Shown here piece after piece: positions 49,339 through 59,938 of a stretch of 64,000 nt of DNA (positions within the stretch are counted from its first letter, which is position 1; the number at the start of each line of letters is the position of its first letter). The stretch is from the NCBI GenBank assembly GCA_964019055.1, contig OZ025212.1, positions 4,244,766-4,308,765 on the forward strand. Direction: 5' to 3'. The notes beneath the pieces are model-generated. The model had not been told where the DNA came from. It ran no database searches and worked only from the letters and a program-made list of their open reading frames with translations. The translations under genes were made by a program, and so were the position numbers. The stretch comes from Anthopleura xanthogrammica (lineage: Eukaryota > Cnidaria > Anthozoa > Actiniaria > Actiniidae).

Positions 49339-52300
49339 TTACGAATCTATGTTATCCGCCACACTTGCGTTACTTTCTGAGTCATTAGGTGTCACGTCAT
49401 CTAGTTTCCGTGACGCGAGTAACTGTTGTCTCCAGTAATCCACCTCCCTGGTCAGATTCTGTCTGTCTTTCATCAATGCATTTTGCTTTACAAGTAATTC
49501 GTAGATCTAACAAAATGTGAACAAAACCATTGTAAATTTCATACCAGAATAAAAGAAAAAATAAGTGAGAAAATACCACTTTTGTAGTGTCGAAGGCACT
49601 GTCGAACAGTCACCGTCGGCACAAAATTTTGTGGGGCGGATCTTGGGAATTCCACAAAAGGAAAAATAACAAAAATAGGCACTGAAATAGGGGGGAGCTT
49701 CAGCCCTTCCCTGAACCCACCCTGAAGGTCCCAAAACCTTACCTGTTGTGTGTACTTCTTGATATAGCTCTCAAGCATCGATATTTTACTGTTCATTTTA
49801 TTCAATTGTTTATCTTTGTGTTGAACTTTATTCTCAAGTTCTTTAGATTTGCTCATCAGGTTTGCTATCTCAGTCTTTCTTCTTTCATTTTCCTTCATAA
49901 CTTCTTTCATTTCAGCCCTATAACAGAAACAACATTTTTGGAAATGATCAGTGCAATTTTCCTATAATCCTCACACTTCGTATTTGAGTGGTTAAGTTCG
50001 GCCCACAGAAAAGTAGTATGGTGTCTCGAAAATTTCGCGCTAAAAGTCTAATAGACGCGAGCGCGCCTGCCTGAACTATTTTTGGCGCCAAACTTGCAAG
50101 ATGGCCAAAGGGAGCCCAATTACAATTTTTTGGCTACATTTTCAATACACCAAATGTAATGTTGGTTTTTAATGACAATTTGCATGCAAGACCCACCCTA
50201 CCGCGTCAAATCGAAGGTCTAAAAATCTGTACAGTAATAATCTAAGCATAGTATATAATTCTTACCTTGACTTGACGGAAATGTCTTGCAGCTGCTGCGT
50301 AAGTTTTTTACATTCTTGTTTCAAGTCATCTGATATTTGGAGCTGAGATTCCAACATGTGTTCAAGCTCAACCCGTACTTGTGCTGGTCAGTGAGGATAC
50401 ATTTGTTACGGATGCACTCAAAGTTAAACTGGTTCATTTATTGCTCGGAATCAAAATTTTGGAAAATTTATTCTTCGATTGCACGTTACGTCAACGCGGC
50501 CATGTTGGTGGGTTTTTTTTACAAGAAACTTCTCAGATTAAGAATTAAGAGATTTCTCATTAGCATCCATTGTTAATACCTCCAACATGGCCGCCATATC
50601 TTTGTCATTTGACTCTCTTGGGAATGCTTGCAATCCAAAACAAAATTGATGTGAAGATTTAAAGGTTTGCGTTTCTACAGGATCAGAACTTTTTCGTCTT
50701 CTGTTATAGGTACACTTGGTTTACAACAGGGTTTATCAATGACCAATACATGTACATATAGCATTAGCTCACCCCCTCCTCCCCTCCCCAAAGTATATCA
50801 TGATCTTTTTCATGTTTCTCCCCTCTATACTGGTCCATGAAATTCTAATTACTTTCTCCTTTTCCCTCACCCCCGGTCATGTATTTCTTCTCTCCCTCCC
50901 ATCCCTAGGTATGTCCTAACTGCCTCCGGGACTCCTCATTAGTCAAATCATTTTACACTCTTCTATGTCATTACCCAGTAGTTTCTCCATCCTGAGTGTC
51001 TCCATCCCCTTATCTATCACCTTTGCTTTTCTAGACTATATTTCTTACCCAGTTGACTCACCGTGTCTCTTCTCTGCTTCTTGTAGCAGGGCAGACATGT
51101 GTTGTTCTCGCTTGTGTACTTGTTGTCTAATGCTTGTGACGTCATTAGTCCTTGCTTCTTCAGTTTTTGCCCTCGCCACGCTGGCCAATTTAACCTGGAG
51201 GAAATCAAAAGAAGTCGAATGAGGAAAAACCTTAAAAACATTTGAAGTTAAAGTATGTGTGTCATGTACAATGACCTAAAGCGAATATAAGCTATAATAT
51301 CATATCAATTGAAAACCCACCTGTTCATTGAACACTTTGACTAGCGGCGCAATCAATTAATCATTTGTACATTTATAATACATACATATCTATACATTAT
51401 ACTATATATTATACTTATATATATATACGATATATATTGTTACTGTGTCCTATACTATATATTATACTTTACATCTTATTTATATTATTTAATACATATT
51501 ATTATACCATATATACATCATATATATATTTTCTTATTATTATTGTAAATAGTGTTAGTTTAGTAGTCTATATTTTACATTAATTTAGTTAAATTGTAAT
51601 TAGTATTGTAAAGCATAGAGACGTTGTATTATGCTTAATAAATTATTATTATTATTATTATTATATCTCCCACTTCCACTCCAAAACGATATTCGATTTT
51701 TTGTTGTTGCGAAGTTCCCAAATTCAATAAAACAAGCTTACATCTCTCTCAGCATTATCCAGTTTTTCTGTCAGTCTCAGACATTCCTCCTTGTTATCCA
51801 TCCATCCTCTCTCAGCTTCCTCCAGGCGACGACGTAATTCTCCCATCTCTGTTGTAAAGCGTGTTTTCTCCTGTGGACAATACAAAAGTAAGGCCTCAAT
51901 TGACTTAAAATAAAACATCCCGAAGTGGAGAAAAATTCTATCGAGAAGCCGGCTATTTATCGGAATTTCCCAATAACATTAGAATAGTAATTTCTATAGC
52001 ACAAGTAATAGATACGATATAAGTGGCAATGTAGTATGGGGGAGGGTGTTAGTAGTCACGATAGCAAGCCATTACCTGTTCACGTTGTCTGTTAGACGTC
52101 TGCAGTGCTGCTTTGAGCGACGAGATTTCTTGTGTTGCTAACGAAAGCTTGACTTGAGTTTCTGTGAGCTCGTTCATCTTATCCTGACCAACCTGATGAA
52201 AACAATGTATGTTGTCATGGTTACTTGATGACAAACCAAAACACGTTTGATGCAAGATGTTACCTTGGATACGTCGGCAGCATTGGCCAGGATCTGGCCT

Positions 52301-55300
52301 TTGGCCTGTTCTAACTCTGACAATAGTGCAACCTTTGGTAAAAAGTAAAATAGGTAGGAATTTAGAAACTATTTGAAAAAGTTTTTTTTGAGAAGAATTT
52401 TTTTTTTTTTTAAATAAAAGGAAAATTCCTGAATTTCTGAATATAATGCTTGATTCCAATGTCTTTGGTGCTTGCACAGTGCGCATCAGTCACAGACCTA
52501 ATACCATCCAAGTAACAAGTGACTTACCTTTTCTCTAGTGACTCTTTCCAGTTGGTTTTCAGTTGCTGCCCGTTCATCATTTGCCTCTTTAACCTATTCA
52601 ATTGACATAAAATATGATAATGAATGAAGACTGGTGTGTGGACAAAACGTTTCAAAAAAACGTTTCGACTTTACCGCAATCTTAATTTTCCTCACATCTG
52701 GGACAACCTTCAGTCACGTGTCAAGGTTTACAAAACATGGGCGGATCCAGGAATTTGTTCAGGGAGGGGTGCAGCGTTGTATAGGGGCACCTGATCGCGA
52801 AAATGCTGAACCAAAAAAATATATATCGCAGGCTGCACAGTAAGGGCACAAAGTCGGTCCAGGGAGGGTGCAGCCCTCAGAATTAAAGAAAGAAAACATA
52901 TTTGTACTGGGACATATTTGTATTATACAAATAATATTCGTATTGGATGTAGGGTGCAACCCTCCCTTGGATCCGCCCCTGCAAAACCAAGATAGCGTGA
53001 CTGCAGTCTTTGTTATCAAGACCCTGGTTGAGTAGAAAGTTCATTATAAGTTCATTGTCAATATAAATTTCAAAAAATCTCTCATGAAAATTTCACTCAC
53101 ACAATATTATTTATTCATTGGTAATTATTATCATCCTACCTTGCTATTGAGTGCATCCATCTGTTTAAGGTATTCAGACTTAGTTGTCTCCTGGTCTTTG
53201 ACAGCACGTTCCTTTGCACTTGTCACATACTTATCGTACCGATCCTTCTGATGCTGTAGTTCTTGCCTGAGTTGCTGGACTTGAATGATTGCCTAAGATA
53301 CAAGGCACATGTAAGTGCAAGGCACAAGAAGGTTCATCACTTAAAGTACCGAAATTTAAAAGGTTTAAGGAGTTTCAGAACTAATAATGGAATCAGTTTA
53401 TACAATAAAACAGATATCATATTTGAGGCAAGGACGTGCGGTGTTGTGGCTCTCCCATTTTCTATCAATTAACATGCATTTGCGGTTCTTGAATGTGGAA
53501 GTAAACAGATACATCTTTGACTTGGGTGTAATACTTTCACATTTCAGACCAGGTGTCATTCCATTGAGAATAAGATTATTTGTTTGAGTTGTATTCATGT
53601 GTCTTCTCATGTGCAACCATTATACAAAGAAATGATACTCTAGGGAATGACATCCCTGGTCTGAAATAGGAAGACATTATGCTCAAGCAAAAAGGGTCAT
53701 TTTTATACCATAAGTTCAGGGAGATAGGTGTCCCTTCCATCTCTCTGATTATACAGTAGTTGCACACTTACTTCAGCTTTCTGCAACTGAGCTTGTTCAG
53801 CCATCTCACAACTCTTTTTCACTTGTGTATATGCATCAAGTTCTCTCTGTCGAGCCTTAGCCATGGCAGAGTTCTGGCTTGTGAGGGTTTCCATTAAATC
53901 ATCTCTCTCCCTTACAATTACAAGTTAGTGATAATAATCATTTTGAGACTTTTATTCATAGATTTTATTTTGTGCAAGATTCAAGATTAGGTTATAATAG
54001 AACAAAGGTCGGCAAGTCAGACAGTCAGTAATAGACCTCTTTACCTTCGTTGTTTGTTGTGCCCATTTCAGACCATGTGATGCCACTCTTGGGAGTTGAT
54101 TCTTTCATGTGTAAATATTTTAATAAAAGAACATTTCTCAAGGGAATGTCATGTGGTCTGAAATGGGCAATTTGCATACGAAGGTAAAGAGGTCTATTCC
54201 ATCAGTCATTGGTGGATCAGTTAAGTCGGTCAGTTGGTTGTTCAGTTGGCTGATTCATCAGTCAGTTGGACAGTCAGTCAATCTGTCAGTCGGTCAGTCG
54301 GTCGGTCATAAATATCATTTAGTCAGTCCATCAGTCAGTACAAATTAATATAACTACCTCTTCAGTTTTTCTAGGGTCTTGTTCAGTGCATCTCCATGAG
54401 TGGATGACAGCACAGCTTCTTGATGACCACACTTCACACACAGAACTGGTTGGCCAGGCTAGATGTAATACAAACAAACGAACAAACAACAATCGCAATT
54501 TGTTAAAAATCATTCACCTTCTCAAATATTACTGCAAAATAATAAAATAATACTCAGGGGAATATATGTGAAAATGGAACACCAAAAGACCCCTTGCAGC
54601 ACGTCGGAATGCAGCTCAATTCGAAGGACAAAACAATAGGTTCCAATTCTCAGGAGATTGAAATTCTTTTGTTTTGTCCTCCAAATTGAGCTGCCTTGGT
54701 GTCATGAAAGGAGTCAGAACCATACTAGAACTGAGAGTGGTGAAGCAGTAGTGCTTCTGGTGTCTTGTCCAAGACTCAGCATCACATGTGAGCAGAGTTT
54801 GTTGGGTCTCACAAGGTTTTTTTCTTTGGGTTAATCTGTTCCCCTCCCTTCTCAAACACAACACTGTAAATTCTAATTCAATCTGTGAGTTATCTGTGCT
54901 CTGACTTAGTCAGATAAGTCAAGATGTTGAGGGTTCAATAAAGTTGATAAAAGTCTAGTAATGTAAGCTTACATGTTCAGCAATGTGATGGGCTTCTTTG
55001 GCTCTGAAATTTTGAATGAGGTAATGTTAGCATAATGTCATTGGAAATACAGTTATGGAACCATTTGCTACATACACTGAATCAAAATATGGTGACTTAT
55101 TTGAATAACTATTGTTTTTGACTGATTAGCCTTGCATACATATAAAGATGCTTTTATGTTTCCACGTGAACTGACAAGGCTGGTCAGTCTGGAACAATAA
55201 TTATTCAAATTGGTCCCCATATTTTGATTCGGCATAAGGCATTGCCAAGTAATGACAGGGGTTTCATTAAAATATCAAGTAGGCAAATGGTTTACTTAAT

Positions 55301-58300
55301 TATGGCAGCTGCATCAATGAAGGGGCCGTACAATTGGGACATTGAATCACAAAAGTAGGAAAGTAGACACCAGAGTTTGCTGGTTTCTAATAAAATCCCC
55401 ATACTGCCTCAGAAACAGCCATGTATATGAATTAGGTACACTCTGTGTAGTAAATATAACAGTAATCAAACCTTAGTTTGTCCTCCATCCTTGCAATATG
55501 TCTCACATATTCTTCTATATCATCCCTGGAAGAACAAATATGATGGCATATCTGCATAAATGTAACAGAAAAATACGAAGCTGCTAGTAAGAATGAATAA
55601 CACCAGGGCTCAAAATAACGGCCAGTCATATGCTGGTCAAGATGTCCCTGGCATATGATATTTTATTTTATTTTTTTCAAATACGATCAGTCAAAATGTC
55701 CATTCAAAACCGTATTTGACTGGTCAATTACCAAATTTGGCCAGACATTGACAATTTATCGGCTGTTTTTTTGAGCCCTGTAACGCTTCAGAGTACTGAA
55801 GCAGTGCTAATGGTCACTGGAAATGGGAATGTGGATGGGAAAGTGGGATTCATTTCATTCTTGGATTAAAATCATCAAATTTTGACAAAAGTGTTATAAA
55901 TAAACCATGGAAAGAATGGGCAAAGTCAATCTTATTGAAACACTCTGACTGTTTTTTTCATTCAAGACCTGTATGGTTGTTTATTTGTTTTGTTTTGGTG
56001 AGAAGGGAGGGGAGGGGAAGGGAGGGGAGGGGTACTGGTATTGGTTACCTGGCTGCATATAGTAGTGACTCTAACTGTTTTGTTTTGGTGAGAAGGGAGG
56101 GGAGGGGTACTGGTATTGGTTACCTGGCTGCATATAGTAGTGACTCTAACTGTTTTGTTTTGCCCTCATGAAGATGCCTTATTTTGTCCTTATTATGAAA
56201 AAGAAAACCAGTCAGTACCTCCCAAATGTATAATCATGCAATAACACCTTTAATTATATCCATTTTGAAAACACTAGCAAATCCTGCAATCTGATTGGCT
56301 TTCAGTAGTACCATTTATTCACAAATGGCACCATTTTGAATTGCACTGTTTTGAAGAGCCAATCAATCCAAATTGCAGAAATCAGAATTTGACCAATCGG
56401 ATCACAGAAAACAGAAGCATATTTAAAGCATGAGAAAATTTTTTTTTGAAGGGGATTTTCGAGGTAAAAAATAGTGAAATGAGCAAATAACTGCTTTGAT
56501 AATTTTCTTAATTTAAAAAAATCTATTATGAATTGTGAAAGTGTCTTTAATTGGCCTGAGAAAACAGACATCCTTTTGCTCGTTGTCCCCCCATGAAACT
56601 AGTTATGCAGGGGGCGGGGAGCGAAAGGACGTGTTGTCTCAAACTATCTTTAGTTTGAAAAAACCAATTATATATAAAAAGAAAACTTACCACTTCATCT
56701 TCCATTTTCATTACAAACTTTCTTTCTTTTGGAGAAAGAAAAAGCTAAAAAAATATGCAGAATTTGTGAATTAATAAATACATCAAGATGCTGTGTTACA
56801 GTAGATGGCAGAACAATAGAATCTCTCTCACTCGGGGGAAATTAATAAACTTTCTTTCTCATTCAAATGAAACGTTTTCATTTTGTGTTTCAATGGAAGT
56901 TAATGGCAAAGGCCATCGCAACAAAGCAGGTTTAAAGGAGATGAAGGGTGCACACCTCATCTCCTCTCTCCATCAGTGCTCCATTTTGGGCATTTAAAGC
57001 TACAGAAAGGCTGCATGAATTAGAGAGAAGTTGAACCAAGTGTGTTCATTCACTAGGGACTAAACTACAGTATGGACCCTGCCCCTTGTCATGTGCCAGA
57101 CAACTTAGCAACTGCAATTGATCCTAAGAAGTTATGTCAATGTACCTGATCGTCTACAGATTTAGCTGTACTTCTACTTCCATCCATTTCTACAGGAAAC
57201 CATTCAGTTGTTTCATCATCTCTTGAGTTTGCTCCTTGTCCAATATTTAACAATCTTTCCCTCTTCCTGTCTTCTTCCTCTCCATTATCATCTGTATTGT
57301 AGTCGTGTCTGGTGCTTCTTGCTCCTTCAAGGTCCTAAGGCCAATACTTACATTTTAGAATCATATACAGGGCTCAAAATAACGGCCAGTCATACGGCGG
57401 TCAAGTTGTCCGGTGTATGATGTTTTATGTTATTTTTTCAAATATCACCGGTCAACATGTCCGTTCGAAACTGCATTTGACCAGTTCAGTACCAAATTTG
57501 GCCGGACATTGACCATTGACCGGCCGTTATTTTGAGCCCTGATATAATCAAACTGTTTAAAGTGTGAAATTCTTTTGACAGTAATATAATCGGTGGGAAA
57601 TATTTCTTTCTTTTTTGAGCAAACTGAGGGGGAAATGTAGTCCACATCACTCTATTCCTTTCATCCCCCAGCTAACATCTACAGTACTACTGCACACTCA
57701 ATATACAACACACACAGCACAACTCAATCAATTCTGAGAAGGGAGAAAAATTATAAAATTTGGGGTTAGACTCTCACATTTAAGGGATAGACTAGCACAG
57801 TTAACAGTTATAACTCACATGAACCAAGATGGAATTGAACCTAGAATTTCCACTCTAGGATGAACAGAAAAACTAAGAGATTTTACACGTGTACTAAGAA
57901 GGCAGTTATAATATTTAGCAGGAATTATCTAACCTTGTGGTTCATGAGTAGGTCAACTGTCTTACTCTTCAGCTGTTCATGCAGTGACTGGTTTTCTTTG
58001 CAGATTAGATTTGTTTTCTGTTTAAGAGATCCCAGAGCATCCTGAATGATAATTCAATGAAAAAAGAAGTGTAAAAACTTGAGGATAAAATTAATGTCAC
58101 TGATAAATAATGGATAGTTGTGAAAAATATCCACATCCACATCCACATCCCAACCTTGTAGGAGGTTGATGTTAGCCGGCCTCCTAGATCCTCTACCCTA
58201 CCCCTAACATGTTTACATGTACATGATTGTACAATTAACTGTAGCACATGAAGAAAATACCCTTCTCAAACAACTTCTATATTTGTGCAGAGTGATATAT

Positions 58301-59759
58301 ATATGAATATTATCTGGAAACTTCTTCAATACTGTAAGTTTCAAACAACAAATTATATGGGAAGAACCTAAATTTGTAGTCTAAAGTTCTATTAATTACC
58401 ACTTTTTTCACTGCTACGTTGCATTAACCCCTGTACTGCACTGATCAAGCAAAAAGTTTTTCCACAGTAGACTACACTAACTGTCAACCACATACATGGT
58501 TTGTGTCCCTTTGTGAAATCTAACAATTTATTTGATGGATGGTAGTCTATTTTTGATTAATCTGTCATAACTTTTTTACCTCAATCAGCTCATACCTCAA
58601 TGGAAAAAATAGTGGTAAAGACTGGGTCTAGATGTCCATACCTTCAAGAAATCAACCTTGGCTTGTAAATGTTGTACCACAGAATAATGTCTGTTTAGTA
58701 ATTCTGTCAGTTCATCAGAATTAGGATAGAAGCCAGATGGTTCACCAGTTATGTTGTGTGACGTTGCAGGTAATGGTTCTTTTTGCTAAAGACACAATTA
58801 TACCTATCATTAATATTATTCATCTATTATAAGTATCATTAATGGCAATGCAATGCACAATCCATTCTTATTTTCATACTTGTAATTCTATTACACTTTT
58901 TTTTAGTTGTATCTATGGGTAGGTTGTGACAAAGTAGGTTTTTGTGGACATCAATCAAAGTGCTTCCATGACATTGTTGAAAAACAAAGTTTTCAAGGGT
59001 ACATGGCTCTAGAATGTAATGAAAACGCTGTGGCATCAACCTATACCTGTTCTTTCATGATGTCAAATTGTAGAATTAAGAACCAGTGTTATAATCCACA
59101 AAACAGTTTGATTCAGTGATGAAATGATCACTCCCGTCAACAGTATCGCTGGCTGTGCCATGCTGGAGCAAGGTAATTTTGGGCAAAAATTTAAATAAGA
59201 GAAGCCTTTCGCTCTCATGGACACCTGCAGAACTTATGACAAAGATCACATCTTGAAATCAATCTATTCCAAACACCCTGAACTTTCATATTCAGCTGTC
59301 AATAAAACGAAACTTTCACTAGCAAAAAAAAATTCTAATATCGAGAAACAAATAAGAAATGAAGCAGAATACATATTTTACCTGATAATTGTTGTATCTA
59401 TGAAGAAGATGTTTAAGGCGAGAAACTAGAATACAAAATAAGATTGGAAGTTTTAAGTTTAATAAGCTTAATTTTTTCATGTTTGCTTTAATTTTTAACT
59501 ATATTGTTTCGCATTTGTTCAATTATTTACCTGCTTTAGAGTAACTGTCGTTGTTTGTTGGCGAGCTCACCGGTGTATCAAGTGAATAACGTAGATAATC
59601 AAGGCTTTCTGAGGCTTTATCTGTCCAGAGAAAGATAGACTAGTTAGTCTGTGTACAAGGCATAACTTGAGAAGACGTGATTTGAACGTCGTGTTAAAAA
59701 TTACACTTACCATGAACCGTTTTTCGATGATTCGTGAATGAATCATCTAGATCAACCAT
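49339..59759 (-). CDS. SDCCAG8: SDCCAG8 (CCCAP/NPHP10), centrosomal and ciliary coiled-coil protein, 20 exons, about 718 aa
   Basis: Exons (minus): 59711-59759, 59531-59620, 59382-59425, 58642-58785, 57934-58041, 57146-57334, 56691-56744, 55472-55551, 54973-55003, 54358-54458, 53772-53910, 53140-53292, 52528-52593, 52264-52332, 52076-52192, 51742-51870, 51062-51194, 50266-50383, 49743-49917, 49339-49506. The sum is 2157 bp, 718 residues; human SDCCAG8 has 713. Diagnostic matches: LCVKCGHQEAVLSSTHGD (human LCLKCAQHEAVLSQTH), ERDDLM, EECLRLTEKL, and the end ELLVKQNALMKDRQNLTREV (human LLSKQNQLLLERQSLSEEV). Almost all the rest is heptad coiled coil; the N-terminus is short and polar. In vertebrates it acts at the distal centriole/transition zone in ciliogenesis and is mutated in nephronophthisis. 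Exon 8 is least certain: a shorter acceptor (55525) aligns better but breaks the phase. Confidence 0.95.
51640..51665 (+). mobile_element. Retroelement/SINE-like tail with (ATT)n in an SDCCAG8 intron
   Basis: gtaaagcatagagacgttgt is followed by taataaattattattatt and more ATT units to about 51665. I recognise this from memory as a common cnidarian repeat tail; the family is not determined. Confidence 0.5.
52739..52981. mobile_element. MITE with GGGCGGATCCA termini
   Basis: Left end gggcggatccaggaa and right end ttggatccgccc are complementary; subterminal gggaggggtgcagc pairs with gggtgcaaccctccc in part. 243 bp, in an SDCCAG8 intron. A related end is present at 31691. Confidence 0.8.
53539..53670. 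mobile_element. Inverted-repeat element related to 54031-54197
   Basis: Arms catttcagaccaggtgtcatt (53540-53560) and aatgacatccctggtctgaaat (53645-53667) are complementary with a few mismatches. The 'cagacca...tggtctgaaat' core is shared with the next element. Confidence 0.7.
54031..54197. mobile_element. MITE with ATAGACCTCTTTACCTTCGT termini
   Basis: Left end atagacctctttaccttcg, right end cgaaggtaaagaggtctat: perfect 19-bp inverted ends. Inner arms gcccatttcagaccatgtga and catgtggtctgaaatgggc also pair. 167 bp, SDCCAG8 intron. Confidence 0.9.
54611..54694. mobile_element. Small inverted-repeat element
   Basis: gcagctcaattcgaaggaca pairs with tgtcctccaaattgagctgc with two mismatches around a ~40-bp loop; SDCCAG8 intron. 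Confidence 0.7.
54876..54950 (-). mobile_element. Worn single copy of the 57-bp repeat
   Basis: atctgtgagttatctgtgct and ctgacttagtcaga followed by gagggttca resemble the reverse-strand unit found at 39880-40240, with internal differences. Confidence 0.55.
55079..55230. mobile_element. Inverted-repeat element, ~60-bp arms
   Basis: gaatcaaaatatggtgactt through gactgattagccttg pairs with caaggctggtcagtc through ccccatattttgattc; arms are roughly 80-85% complementary. SDCCAG8 intron. Confidence 0.75.
55604..55780. mobile_element. CAGGGCTCAAAATAACGGCC MITE, copy 1
   Basis: 177 bp. Left end cagggctcaaaataacggcc; the right end is slightly decayed (ggctgtttttttgagccctg). The interior has paired ggtcaa.atgtcc blocks. 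The same family is at 57368-57541. Confidence 0.9.
55985..56162. repeat. ~80-90-bp direct duplication in an SDCCAG8 intron
   Basis: tgttttgttttggtgagaag followed by ggaggggtactggtattggt, tacctggctgcatatagtag and tgactctaac occurs twice in tandem, the first copy with an extra ggaggggaaggg. Confidence 0.9.
57368..57541. mobile_element. CAGGGCTCAAAATAACGGCC MITE, copy 2
   Basis: 174 bp with perfect ends (cagggctcaaaataacggcc / ggccgttattttgagccctg). atata flanks it on both sides, a possible 5-bp target duplication in AT-rich sequence. Better preserved than copy 1. Confidence 0.92.
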
Positions 59760-59938
59760 TCCACTGCTAAGAACCTAGCTTATCTTGAACCTCAGGCCAG
59801 CTAGAAGGCAGAAATTTCACATTAAAATCACAACAATAAACACAACAAAACTTCCTCCCTTTGAAAATTATAAAAGACGCGCGCAAATGGATCAGCGGTC
59901 ATTTAGTTCCCATTCTCTCTCGCCGTTGCTGATCCAAG
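59760..59938. promoter_or_regulatory. Shared head-to-head promoter of SDCCAG8 and EXOG
   Basis: Only 179 bp separate the two start codons. Contains ttataaaag at about 59867 and a CpG-containing gacgcgcgc just after it. Close head-to-head spacing implies a bidirectional promoter (inference). Confidence 0.6.
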
